NCBI GenBank assembly: GCA_016237705.1
Contig: CP066204.1
Location: forward strand, 1,885,001 to 1,949,000
Reading direction: 5' to 3'
Source: Aerococcaceae bacterium zg-252
Lineage (GTDB): Bacteria; Bacillota; Bacilli; Lactobacillales; Aerococcaceae
Length of the DNA stretch: 64,000 bases
Part shown: positions 34,296-43,388 of the stretch, piece by piece
How positions within the stretch are numbered: the stretch's first letter is position 1
How the letters are laid out: the number at the start of each line of letters is the position of its first letter
Made by a program: the position numbers and the translations under genes
Notes under the pieces: model-generated
Told to the model about the DNA's origin: nothing
The model's database searches: none
Seen by the model: only the letters and a program-made list of their open reading frames with translations

Positions 34296-35201
34296 AGCAA
34301 AGCGTGTCTGTAACCATTTATCAGCCGACACAATCCATTCAGCAGCAATTGGATTAATTTCCGTCTTAGCTGACGCAGTCGCTTGAGTCGCTAATGCCAG
34401 TCCATGCTCCCCTTGTTCATAAATATGCACTTCAAATGGTATTTGCTTATCTGCTAAAGCAGTCGCCATCCTCGTTGTATGTCCTACCGGCACTAAGTTA
34501 TCCCCTGCTGTCGCCCATAAAAACATCGGTGGTGTCGTTTTATCCACATGATAAGTTGGACTCATTGCTTTAAGCATCTCTTCATCCGGTTCCTCCACAC
34601 CAAATAAAGCTAAATTACTCACTTTAAATAATGTCTGTGCCATACTATCCTGCTGTGCTGTAATATCTCTCATAAATACATAATCAGTAACCGGATACCC
34701 CGCAATAATCGCTGCCGGTTTTACTAAGTCCACATCGAAATATTCAGTAATTACGGGTTTATTATAATTTACTGCATAATTGAGTACATTGTGTCCACCA
34801 GCTGAAAAACCACATAATGCAATTTTATCCGTATCAAGTAGCCATTCTGACGCATGTTCATGTAAAATCATCATCGCCTTAGCAATATCATGAATTGGCG
34901 CTGGATAAACTGATTTTTCTCGCAATTCAAATGTTTCACCACCAAACACTTTAGCGATTTCACTCGGATGTTCTAAAAATACTGAATAACGCAACACGAA
35001 AGTATGGTATCCCATTGCTGCAAATCGTAACGCAATCGGTTCAGCTTCACGGTCTGAACAGTTTAAATAAGCACCGCCTGGACAAATTAAAATCCCTGGT
35101 CGTTTTTTCCCATTTAGCATTTCAGACGAATCTTCTAAGACATATGCTGTCAATTTAACATCTGGATGTTGCTCATCTAACATAAACTCTTTTACTAACA
35201 T
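34257..35201 (-). CDS. Alpha/beta-hydrolase, acetylesterase type
   Basis: 314 aa, no signal peptide. Oxyanion-hole region ICPGGAYLNCSDREAEPIA, nucleophile Ser in ALCGFSAGGHN (~135), acid Asp in ATAGDNLVPV (~245) and His in YEQGEHGLAL (~275). Related to acetylxylan or carbohydrate acetylesterases, so it probably deacetylates imported plant oligosaccharides. Start ATG follows AAAGGAGTCGAGCGAGA. It lies 100 bp downstream of a GH78 gene in the same direction, so they likely form an operon. Confidence 0.87.
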   Translation of the reverse strand: MLVKEFMLDEQHPDVKLTAYVLEDSSEMLNGKKRPGILICPGGAYLNCSDREAEPIALRFAAMGYHTFVLRYSVFLEHPSEIAKVFGGETFELREKSVYPAPIHDIAKAMMILHEHASEWLLDTDKIALCGFSAGGHNVLNYAVNYNKPVITEYFDVDLVKPAAIIAGYPVTDYVFMRDITAQQDSMAQTLFKVSNLALFGVEEPDEEMLKAMSPTYHVDKTTPPMFLWATAGDNLVPVGHTTRMATALADKQIPFEVHIYEQGEHGLALATQATASAKTEINPIAAEWIVSADKWLQTRFALPLNELPNWRSE

Positions 35202-35303
35202 TCTCGCTCGACTCCTTTACGTTCTTTCTATTTATTGTAATAAAAGCACTATACTTTCTCTATACTCTGTTTTCAGATACTATATTGTCTTTTCACTGTT
35301 TTT

Positions 35304-37589
35304 CTATACCAAATGTCCTTGAACACGATTTAAATCAACTTGGACTACAATTTTATCCTCAACTTTTACTGTCCAATTTTTACCTTGTTTCACCACTTCA
35401 ATCAAACCAGCAGCTGACTGATAACACATTTCAAAATTCTCTACAATCTCGACAGATGGAGCAATCTTAATTTTAGAAAAACCTGGTGCTATCGTTTTTA
35501 ATCCGACAATTTCTCGAATCATCCAATCCAGCACACACCCAAAGGCATAATGGTTAAACGAAAAAGTCCCCACTACACCATTAGGCTGTATGCCTGCCCA
35601 TGATTCCCAAATTGTCGTAGCACCATGATTCACTTCATAAAACCAAGACGGACATTCTTCCTGTAAAAAGACCGCTTTCGCTAATTCAACATAACCGTAT
35701 TCACAAAGTACATCAAGCAAATACGGTACAGATAGAAAACCTGTATCTAATCGCCGACCATTTGCTTCAATTAATGCAACTAAACGATTCACCAATGGTT
35801 TCTCCATAACTGGTGGCACCATTTTAAATGCTAATGCTAGCACATAACATCCTTGATAATCTGCTGTTAAATAGCCTATTTCCGTTACAAACACTTGAGT
35901 AAAAGCTGCTTTAACATTCGCAGCATAATCACGATACGGCTGACCCTCGTCACCTAATAGTTCAGCAATCTGAGCTAATAATTCAGCAGAATGTGCTAAA
36001 AATGCTGTCGCAACCAAATCTTTTGTAACTTCTGCTGTTTTCATCGGATTCGGATCTTTCATCATAAAACTCGGAAACATCCAATCACCATAATGAAATT
36101 GCGTATCCCAAATATAACGACTCAATCCCTCTTTATCCCCCGCTGCACTTGATTGTCCAAATGCAAACCATTTCTTCATCGCCTCATAATTTTCAATTAA
36201 AACTTCTTTATTCCCATACCGTTGATACAAAGTCCAGGGCACCATAATAATCGCATCACCCCACCCAGCCGAAGCGTCTGCTCCTGTAAATGCCAAGTTT
36301 TTCGCATCAAGTGGTTCAGGAGAATAATCGGCAATAGCACCATTCTCACGTTGGTCAATTCGGACGCTTTTAAGCCACCGCTGAATCAATTGATTGGTGT
36401 CCATGAAAAAAGTTGAGGCAGGTGCAAATACTTGCATGTCACCCGTCCAACCTACTCGTTCTCTTTGTGGACAATCTGTCGGAATCGATAACATATTCCC
36501 TTTTTGACTCCATAAAATATTCGACAATAAACGATTCACTTTCACATCATTCGTTTTAAAGTATCCTGTTGTTTCCATTTGAGAATAAATTACAATGGCT
36601 TTAATATCTTCTAGTTCCAAATGAGTCAAACCTGTTATTCTCACATAGCGAAACCCATGAAACGTAAAATCTGGTTCTAAGATTTCTTTGCGTCCACGCC
36701 CAATAAAAATATCTCGAGCCTCTTTATTACGACCTACTATATTATGAAAAAATAAGCCAACTTCATTCAACACTTCTGAATGCTCAATCGTAATTTCTTG
36801 ACCATTTGCTAAATCAGTCGATAAACGTACTCTCCCAGCAATTACTTGACCAAAATCAACAATATACGCATCATTTTCCCGCCAAATTTTTTTAGCCTCT
36901 AACATTTCTTGCCGATATACCATAGGGCCTTCTTGCAATGTTGATCGTTTGTAATCAGCCTTGATTTCAAAGACGACTTCTGGTAACTCCTCTTCGCTAA
37001 TTTGCCAATCCGTATCTAAACGTAAATCTTGCTTTTCACCAATTTGAATATCAGCATACACATGTTTTCCACGTCCTGCCGTAAACGAATTATCCGTCCC
37101 AATGATAAATTGCGTTTCATCTTCAAATGTTACTACCAAATCGGCTAGCAATGCTAACTGATTGCCAAATTGAGTACTGCCACCTTGCACACTGATACGC
37201 CCAGCATACCAACCGTCAGCTACTTCCACTGCTAGAACATTTGTCCCCCTCTGCACTAAATCCGTTACATCATATTGCTGATACATTAAAAATTGTTGAT
37301 AATTCGTATAGTCTGGTGTAAAAATAGCATCGGTTACTTCTTTTCCATTAATCATCGTATGATAAATACCTTGTGCTGTTATGAATAATTTTGCTTTTTT
37401 AATTCGTTTATTCATCGAAAATACTTTTTTAAAATACACAGTAGGATTCAAGCGTTCTTCAACTGGTGTTTGTTCAGTTTTTTTACCAGCAAACATATCA
37501 GCTAATGAGAATACCGGTTCTTCACTCACTATTGCTAGGTCTGTTGAAATCCAGCGACCTACCCATGATAATTGGTTGTTTCGCATCAT
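35304..37589 (-). CDS. Alpha-L-rhamnosidase (GH78), cluster 2
   Basis: 761 aa, cytoplasmic by lack of a signal peptide. N-terminal beta domains, then the catalytic barrel with DCPQRERVGWTGDMQVF, WGDAIIMVPW and TTIWESWAGIQPNG ... SFNHYAFG carrying the base Glu. Shorter than the other two GH78 proteins because it lacks one N-terminal beta domain. Either of two consecutive ATG codons could start it; GGAG is 5 nt from the first. Divergent from an AraC gene; the esterase gene follows it. Confidence 0.92.
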   Translation of the reverse strand: MMRNNQLSWVGRWISTDLAIVSEEPVFSLADMFAGKKTEQTPVEERLNPTVYFKKVFSMNKRIKKAKLFITAQGIYHTMINGKEVTDAIFTPDYTNYQQFLMYQQYDVTDLVQRGTNVLAVEVADGWYAGRISVQGGSTQFGNQLALLADLVVTFEDETQFIIGTDNSFTAGRGKHVYADIQIGEKQDLRLDTDWQISEEELPEVVFEIKADYKRSTLQEGPMVYRQEMLEAKKIWRENDAYIVDFGQVIAGRVRLSTDLANGQEITIEHSEVLNEVGLFFHNIVGRNKEARDIFIGRGRKEILEPDFTFHGFRYVRITGLTHLELEDIKAIVIYSQMETTGYFKTNDVKVNRLLSNILWSQKGNMLSIPTDCPQRERVGWTGDMQVFAPASTFFMDTNQLIQRWLKSVRIDQRENGAIADYSPEPLDAKNLAFTGADASAGWGDAIIMVPWTLYQRYGNKEVLIENYEAMKKWFAFGQSSAAGDKEGLSRYIWDTQFHYGDWMFPSFMMKDPNPMKTAEVTKDLVATAFLAHSAELLAQIAELLGDEGQPYRDYAANVKAAFTQVFVTEIGYLTADYQGCYVLALAFKMVPPVMEKPLVNRLVALIEANGRRLDTGFLSVPYLLDVLCEYGYVELAKAVFLQEECPSWFYEVNHGATTIWESWAGIQPNGVVGTFSFNHYAFGCVLDWMIREIVGLKTIAPGFSKIKIAPSVEIVENFEMCYQSAAGLIEVVKQGKNWTVKVEDKIVVQVDLNRVQGHLV

Positions 37590-37723
37590 AATTGCTCCTT
37601 TTCTGACTCGCTCACGCTATAAAATACTCGATTACAGTAATTATATTAATAGGGGCAACAAAATAGAACAATGTTCGTATTTGATTAAAAACTGTGATAA
37701 TATGATATTAAGGAGTGAATAGA

Positions 37724-38671
37724 ATGATTCATCAAACATTATTTAATAACCTACCCACCTTTGAAACACCCTATCCTCAACTTCCTTATATCTATACAGA
37801 TGATGATTTTATGCCTTTTACTAAATTAAATGACCCAGCAAATTTGTTTGACTTTTCGACTATCTTAGCAAGGGCTGGTCTACCCTCCAATGCACAACTG
37901 GCTCTGTTAATTCACGAACTAACAGAACCAACTCACTTACACTATCATGATTATATTGAAGTATGTTATGTCGCTAAAGGTCGTTTACTACACATTCTTG
38001 GTCATGAGCCAATTATCATCAATGAAGGGAGCTTATGCATTATTCCAAAAAACCGACAACATTTATTAGCCCCTTTAGAACAAGCCGTGCCTCTAGTGAT
38101 TAACATATTGATTCATTCTGACCTTTTCCATAAAATCAACCAATTATCACAGCCACTAACAATACTAGAATCAGATAATAACTTACTTACCGCTATTACA
38201 TTATCTGATATCAATGCTGAAGTTTCTTTTCAGAACTTTATTACGAACTATATTCAACATAATTTTAATAACCATTTGTCTGTTATTGCCTCGCTGATTC
38301 AATTTTTATCCCAATTACAAGATTTGAATCATCCAGCTAATTCATTTTCACACAGTTCGTTAACAGCTAACTGTCTGCAACTAATTCAAGCAAATCCAGC
38401 AACTGTCACGCAAACATATTTAGCAGATACCTTAAGCTTTAGCCCAAGTTACTTATCACGATATATAAAAAAAGCAACTGGCAAAACTATCTCTGAACTA
38501 ATATCAGAAGAAAAATTACGGCTAGCACAAAACTTACTAACTACGACATCACATTCAATTACTGACATCGCCTATCAAGTCGGTTACTCAAGCGAAAGTC
38601 ATTTTTTCAGATTATTTAAACAACGCTATGGTATAACACCTAAACATTATCGTAATTTAATGTCAAAATAA
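37724..38671 (+). CDS. AraC family regulator with cupin sensor, cluster 2
   Basis: 315 aa. N-terminal cupin (~60-150: HYHDYIEVCYVAKGRLLHILG, SLCIIPKNRQHLLAP) and C-terminal double helix-turn-helix (LADTLSFSPSYLSRYIKKATG; SITDIAYQVGYSSESHFFRLF; ITPKHYR). I place the start at ATG 37724, 8 nt after AAGGAG. Presumably senses a sugar and activates the divergent GH78-esterase genes. Confidence 0.9.
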   Translation: MIHQTLFNNLPTFETPYPQLPYIYTDDDFMPFTKLNDPANLFDFSTILARAGLPSNAQLALLIHELTEPTHLHYHDYIEVCYVAKGRLLHILGHEPIIINEGSLCIIPKNRQHLLAPLEQAVPLVINILIHSDLFHKINQLSQPLTILESDNNLLTAITLSDINAEVSFQNFITNYIQHNFNNHLSVIASLIQFLSQLQDLNHPANSFSHSSLTANCLQLIQANPATVTQTYLADTLSFSPSYLSRYIKKATGKTISELISEEKLRLAQNLLTTTSHSITDIAYQVGYSSESHFFRLFKQRYGITPKHYRNLMSK

Positions 38672-38713
38672 GCTATTTATTGCTATTACAAATCAGAAAG
38701 ATATTAAAAAGAA

Positions 38714-38746
38714 GCTGGGCAAAAAGTTCTTACTTTCTACCCCAGC
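38714..38746. terminator. Terminator between araC and the DUF4143 gene
   Basis: GCTGGG / CCCAGC with inner AAGT / ACTT pairing. On the minus strand it is followed by TTCTTTTTAATA. Confidence 0.6.
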
Positions 38747-38772
38747 CCTACTGTTCTTTGTATTTCAAATCT

Positions 38773-39993
38773 CTATAACCGATTAATCGCATAAACTAAA
38801 ATATCTTCTGCAATTAAATAATTTTTCTCAACTTGAGCTAGTATTGTTTTGATACCAACTTTAAATCCCTCTGCTTTTTCAAGGACAGCCATATGCTTAG
38901 CCATTTTTGCATTCGGGCTTGCTGAATGCTTAATTTCAATTGGATATAACACACCCGAATCTTCAATAATTAAATCAATTTCTTTCTTATCTTTATCACG
39001 ATAAAAATAAATTGGATAGTGGCTCTTACCTTGATTACTATACGATTTCAAAATTTCAGACACACAATAATTCTCTAAAATCGCACCTGCAAATGCACCG
39101 TTCTGCAATGTTTGAGGCGTCGTCCACCGCCCAAGATATGCGACTAATCCTGTATCAAAAAAATATAAAACAGGGGCTTTCGTTACACGTTTTAACTGAT
39201 TATTAGAAAAAGTATTAATAATGTATACCATACCACTTGCTTCTAATATTCCTATCCATGATTTGATCGTTTTTTGGTCAACTCCAACCTCCTGAGCAAT
39301 ACTCGCATAATTTACTTCTTGACTAGTTCTCGCTGCTAAAACTGAAATAAACTGATTAAAAATATTTAAATCTTGGATTGCCGTTAACTGTCTCACATCT
39401 CTTTGAATAAAAGTAGATAAATAACTCGCATGGTACATTTCCCAATCCACATCTGGTCGATGATATAATTCTGGCATTGCTCCTCGATGAATCATATTCC
39501 ATACTTCAGAATAATCTACTGCTGTTTCCTTTTCTTTGATTGCAGTAACAGACGGTTTAAAAGATTCTACCTCTGAATTTCCTATAATCTCTTGTGTCGA
39601 TAAAGGCTTTAATTCCATAATACCTACCCGTCCTGCTAAACTCTCGCTTACATTTTGCATAAGTGAAAAAGTCTGTGAACCTGTTAGTATAAAACGTCCT
39701 ACCTCATCAGTTGAATCAACGATTCGCTTAATCTCAATAAATATTTCGGGGCATAATTGCACCTCATCAATAATCAACTTCCCGGGATGATTAATAAAGA
39801 ACAATTTAGCATCTGATTTCGCTAAGCTCAATTCGTTAATATCATCAAATGTGATATACTCATACTCTTCACCATACAAATACTTCAGCATAGTTGATTT
39901 TCCTACTTGTCGTGGTCCGGTAACTAAAACAATCTTAAACGTTGAAACTAATTTTTTTACGAGACTTTCAGCTGTTCTTTTTATATATGCCAT
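38773..39993 (-). CDS. AAA ATPase with DUF4143 domain
   Basis: 406 aa. Residues ~1-160 are an AAA_14 ATPase: Walker A VTGPRQVGKSTML (~25), Walker B KLIIDEVQLCPE (~73), sensor RFILTGSQTF. The C-terminal half is a DUF4143 domain with a nuclease-like region (FYRDKDKKEIDLIIED, then YPIEIKHS), reminiscent of the PD-(D/E)XK fold. Large family, common as lone accessory genes; function not established, possibly linked to defence or mobile DNA. Start ATG after AAGGAGGGATAGA. Confidence 0.85.
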   Translation of the reverse strand: MAYIKRTAESLVKKLVSTFKIVLVTGPRQVGKSTMLKYLYGEEYEYITFDDINELSLAKSDAKLFFINHPGKLIIDEVQLCPEIFIEIKRIVDSTDEVGRFILTGSQTFSLMQNVSESLAGRVGIMELKPLSTQEIIGNSEVESFKPSVTAIKEKETAVDYSEVWNMIHRGAMPELYHRPDVDWEMYHASYLSTFIQRDVRQLTAIQDLNIFNQFISVLAARTSQEVNYASIAQEVGVDQKTIKSWIGILEASGMVYIINTFSNNQLKRVTKAPVLYFFDTGLVAYLGRWTTPQTLQNGAFAGAILENYCVSEILKSYSNQGKSHYPIYFYRDKDKKEIDLIIEDSGVLYPIEIKHSASPNAKMAKHMAVLEKAEGFKVGIKTILAQVEKNYLIAEDILVYAINRL

Positions 39994-40177
39994 TCTATCC
40001 CTCCTTATTCCGATTAGCTCGAGTTTGCTAAATCTACACTTCAGAAATCACTTCTGCATGCTACTCATGCATCAATATCTCAAGCCAAAATACTCTCATC
40101 CACATTATTTTTTTCTTTTTAAAACTAATATACCTCACAAATCTATTTTAGGTAATTTCCCATACTTTTTCAACAAA

Positions 40178-40222
40178 AAAACCGTCCAAAATGGAATTCA
40201 ATTCCAGATTGGACGGGTTTTT
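40178..40222. terminator. Hairpin terminator
   Basis: AACCGTCCAA / TTGGACGGGTT with an inner TGGAATT / AATTCCA palindrome and T/A runs on both sides. It lies within the 40003-40309 gap, about 90 bp beyond the dehydrogenase-like gene's stop codon and upstream of the DUF4143 gene. Otherwise the gap holds only a copy of the leader motif at 40002-40021. Confidence 0.72.
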
Positions 40223-40309
40223 GTCAGAAATCTTACTTTCTACTTAATAAGCTTGATATTAATAAAAGTGGCTAAAAATTAATAGTTATTTTATCCTATT
40301 TATGCTCGA

Positions 40310-41341
40310 TTATTTCACATATAAATGCATTGGATAAGTAGCATATTCTGTTGTTGGAGCTTTTTCACAAGTTACAAAACCTGGTTCAGCTGCCAATACA
40401 CTTGGAATACGGTTCACAATTGTACCACATGTTAACGCTACTGTATCTGGTTTTTTCAATGTGAATTCCATATCTGGTTCGCCTGTAATATACCAATCAC
40501 ACATATCTCCGTCCTCAGGACGGTATACTTTACCAATACATTCTACTTCCAATTCAATGCCTTGGTAAGTTTTCACAACTGTCACAGCTGACATACCAGT
40601 TGATTGTCCAGCAGGAATAACACGACCTAATGTTTCAGAATGAATATCTTCTTCTAATGTATAAGGAACACTCTTTTGAGAAATAGACGAAATTGTCCAA
40701 TTCATTTTTGAACAGATTGCTTCAGCCGCATTCCACATATATGAAGGGAAACTTTCTTTTGAAGCAATTTCTTTATCAAATTTGTCCAAATCATAACCTG
40801 CACCATGTGCTTCAGCTAAAGCTAAACCATAGTCTTCCACATTATAAGACACAATACCTTTAATTTTCTTCACTTGATTCATACCTGCTAACATTAAGCA
40901 TGGCATATTAATCCAGTAGATATCTTGCATACCTGATCCCATAATCGTAACGCCATTTTCTTTAGCAATGCGATCTAGACGATTTGTTTCAGCTGGTGAT
41001 GTATTCCATGGATAGATTGCTTCCTCACATGTTGTAATCACATTGACTTTATTTTTCAACGCCAATTCAAAAAATTCATACGTTTCAGGCATATAAGAGA
41101 AAATTGTTACGATAGCTATATCCGCTTGACAGCTATCAAATACTGCTTGAGCATCATTTGAAATGACTACACCTGTCTTATAACCTAATTCAGCAAAATC
41201 ACCAACATCTTGACCTACAATTGCTGGGTTGCTATCAATTGCCCCTACAATTTCAACGCCGTGCTCTGCTAAATAACGAAAGATGACTTTCGACATTTTT
41301 CCACAACCATATTGAATTGCCTTTACTTTGTTTAATGCCAT
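40310..41341 (-). CDS. 2,4-diaminopentanoate dehydrogenase-like NAD(P)-dependent oxidoreductase
   Basis: 343 aa. N-terminal dihydrodipicolinate-reductase-like Rossmann fold (KAIQYGCGKMSKVIFRYLAE), then ITTCEEAIYPWNTSP and GSGMQDIYWINMP, followed by a C-terminal domain like that of diaminopentanoate dehydrogenase from ornithine fermentation. No ornithine aminomutase or thiolase genes are nearby, so the substrate may differ. Start ATG at 41341 after AAGGAGTGTTTCAA. Transcribed from a MerR-type promoter facing a MerR gene, which suggests inducible expression. Confidence 0.75.
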   Translation of the reverse strand: MALNKVKAIQYGCGKMSKVIFRYLAEHGVEIVGAIDSNPAIVGQDVGDFAELGYKTGVVISNDAQAVFDSCQADIAIVTIFSYMPETYEFFELALKNKVNVITTCEEAIYPWNTSPAETNRLDRIAKENGVTIMGSGMQDIYWINMPCLMLAGMNQVKKIKGIVSYNVEDYGLALAEAHGAGYDLDKFDKEIASKESFPSYMWNAAEAICSKMNWTISSISQKSVPYTLEEDIHSETLGRVIPAGQSTGMSAVTVVKTYQGIELEVECIGKVYRPEDGDMCDWYITGEPDMEFTLKKPDTVALTCGTIVNRIPSVLAAEPGFVTCEKAPTTEYATYPMHLYVK

Positions 41342-41379
41342 TTGAAACACTCCTTATTTGTATTTTTTATCACAATTGA

Positions 41380-41410
41380 AGTATAATGTCTATAGTAACT
41401 ATAGAGTCAA
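41380..41410 (-). promoter_or_regulatory. MerR-type promoter with perfect dyad in a 19-bp spacer
   Basis: On the minus strand TTGACT (41405-41410) and TATACT (41380-41385) are 19 bp apart, and the perfect palindrome CTATAGTTACTATAG (41390-41404) fills the spacer next to the -35. The plus strand carries its own TTGTAT / TATAAT pair (41358-41363, 41382-41387) for the regulator gene, overlapping this site. Confidence 0.8.
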
Positions 41411-41425
41411 GGAGGGTTTTGGAAT

Positions 41426-42274
41426 TTGGATAATTTATTAAAAATAGGAGAATTTTCCCATATTAACAATATTTCAATACAAACTTTAAGATATTACGAT
41501 GAAATAAATTTACTAAAACCTTATAAAGTTGATAAATTCACAAATTATCGCTATTATCACATCAACCAATCAGCTTTAATCGATACTATTCAATATTTAC
41601 GACAACTGGATTTTTCTATTGAACAAATAAAACATATTTTAACCGATGAAAACCCAAATCGTATTTTGAATGAAATCAAATCTCATGCAGACCAATTGAT
41701 TCAAGAACATCAAAAATTAACTCAAAAATTAAAGGAATTAGATTTATATCAACAATCAGCTCAGTTATATATTGAGTATAATCATTGTCCGCAACTTACT
41801 TTCGAATATTTACCTAAGCGAGAAGCACTTACCTACAAACTAGACAATAATATTTATCAAATGAATGATGAAGGCTATGAAAAAAGCTTACGAGCATTTA
41901 AAAACACATTAGTCAATGAGCAAATTATTCCGGCGCCTTTTATGCGAATTGGTACTATTATGGAACAACACCATTTTTGTGACAAACATTGGTACTCCAA
42001 TACAATGTTTATCATTAACGATCAATTAAGTCCCACTAAAAAACTCATATCGCACCATTTTCCAAAGGCTCTTTATGCAATTAGCTATTGTCACTCGTTT
42101 AATGAGGAATTACAGTCGCTTAATCATTTTTATCAAGCTATTAAAAAAGCCGGCTATAAAATAACCGGTGACTATATTTGCGAAGTGATTTATGAACACC
42201 CTAATTTAACGGAAAATAAACGCCATATGTTTATTCGTCTACAAGTGCCAGTGAAAAAGATAGCAACGGATTAA
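41426..42274 (+). CDS. MerR family regulator (BmrR-like)
   Basis: 282 aa. N-terminal MerR helix-turn-helix (LLKIGEFSHINNISIQTLRYYDEINLL, then FTNYRYYHINQ), a long dimer helix (~85-115), and a C-terminal effector domain of ~160 residues reminiscent of BmrR/GyrI-like ligand-binding domains. The start is TTG, 10 nt after AAGGAGG. Divergent from the diaminopentanoate-dehydrogenase-like gene; a textbook MerR operator/promoter lies between them. Confidence 0.88.
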   Translation: MDNLLKIGEFSHINNISIQTLRYYDEINLLKPYKVDKFTNYRYYHINQSALIDTIQYLRQLDFSIEQIKHILTDENPNRILNEIKSHADQLIQEHQKLTQKLKELDLYQQSAQLYIEYNHCPQLTFEYLPKREALTYKLDNNIYQMNDEGYEKSLRAFKNTLVNEQIIPAPFMRIGTIMEQHHFCDKHWYSNTMFIINDQLSPTKKLISHHFPKALYAISYCHSFNEELQSLNHFYQAIKKAGYKITGDYICEVIYEHPNLTENKRHMFIRLQVPVKKIATD

Positions 42275-42343
42275 TCCTCTCCATGAAACTATGCGACAAT
42301 TCAATAACTGTCTGTATTGTTCAAAAAAGTATATATTTAATTA

Positions 42344-42877
42344 TTATTGTAGTAGATTCGAATTTACTTTTTGATAAATATTCACCTTGACCATGCCTTC
42401 TTTAAACTGAGAGCGTGGTCTTACTTCTTGTTTTATTAACTGAAAATTATTTTTTGCAATAACTGCATTACTACCCAGATTCTCCACCTCAGCTTCAATG
42501 AAAATCTTGGAATACCCCAATTCAAATAAGTAATCAGTGACAACTGAACATGCCTCTGTCATGAAACCCTGATTCCAATATTTTTTACCTAGGGCATAAC
42601 CAATCACTGGAAATTCGTCCCAATACTCTACAATATCAATCATACCCATTAATTCAGCCGTTTCTTTTAATTCAATACCATAACGAACTGTCTGCTCATC
42701 TTGGTAAGCTGCTAACCACATATCTAGTATTTGTTGCGTAACATCAATCGATTCATGTGGATTCCATGTTAAATATTTAGTCACTTCCGCATCATTCGCC
42801 CAGCCATAGTAAATTTTTGACACATCGTCTTGTCTTAACTTTCTTAGTCGTAATCTTTCTGTTTCAAGTTCTTTCAT
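42344..42877 (-). CDS. GNAT acetyltransferase (RimJ/RimL type)
   Basis: 177 aa. ETERLRLRKLRQDD start, EFPVIGYALGKKYWNQGFMTEA with the acetyl-CoA pyrophosphate loop, and FIEAEVENLGSNAVIAKNNF near the C-terminus. Could acetylate a protein N-terminus, an amino sugar or a drug; the substrate is not readable. Start ATG after GAGGAGGGTTCCCCA. Stands alone. Confidence 0.88.
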   Translation of the reverse strand: MKELETERLRLRKLRQDDVSKIYYGWANDAEVTKYLTWNPHESIDVTQQILDMWLAAYQDEQTVRYGIELKETAELMGMIDIVEYWDEFPVIGYALGKKYWNQGFMTEACSVVTDYLFELGYSKIFIEAEVENLGSNAVIAKNNFQLIKQEVRPRSQFKEGMVKVNIYQKVNSNLLQ

Positions 42878-43388
42878 TGGGGAACCCTCCTCGTATTCTC
42901 ATTCTGTTTGAATGTCTTGACAGTCACTGAGCAAAACTGTTGAAACGCTCTGACACTTCTACGCCCTCTACTCTGGTGCTTCAAGACTGTTCATCCGTAT
43001 CTACTTTATTTTTCAGTTTTTTTGTAGTATAACACTACGTTGATGGGCTGACAATATGATTTTGCTTTGATTGGTTTTCATGAGACAAATGTAAGGTTTG
43101 ACAGTGATTTGTTTGTGATGGAATATCGGTGCCTCTTAATTAATTGCATTGTATCCAGTAGGGCATAGGTGCCCCTTGACGATGCTTGTTTCCTTTATAA
43201 CGTGATGCATTTGTCCCTTGACTGATTTTATATTCGCTTTTTATTCCAACAAATGCATCTAAGAATGCGATTTCCCAAAATCTCTCCTTTTCGTAAATTG
43301 TTTAGCAAAACTTTACACTACATTAAAATATATCTGATTCTCAACCATTTTGTGAAATGTTACACTAATGATAAAGGAGGCATTTATC
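42878..43388. other. 511-bp region without a recognisable gene
   Basis: No reading frame with a ribosome binding site and no family match. Starts with a leader-motif copy (42888-42906). Contains loosely repeated GGTGCC(C/T)CTT and GTCCCTTGAC words at about 43130, 43168 and 43217. May be decayed coding sequence or a regulatory leader for the downstream oxidoreductase, whose ribosome binding site AAAGGAGG ends the region. Confidence 0.4.
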
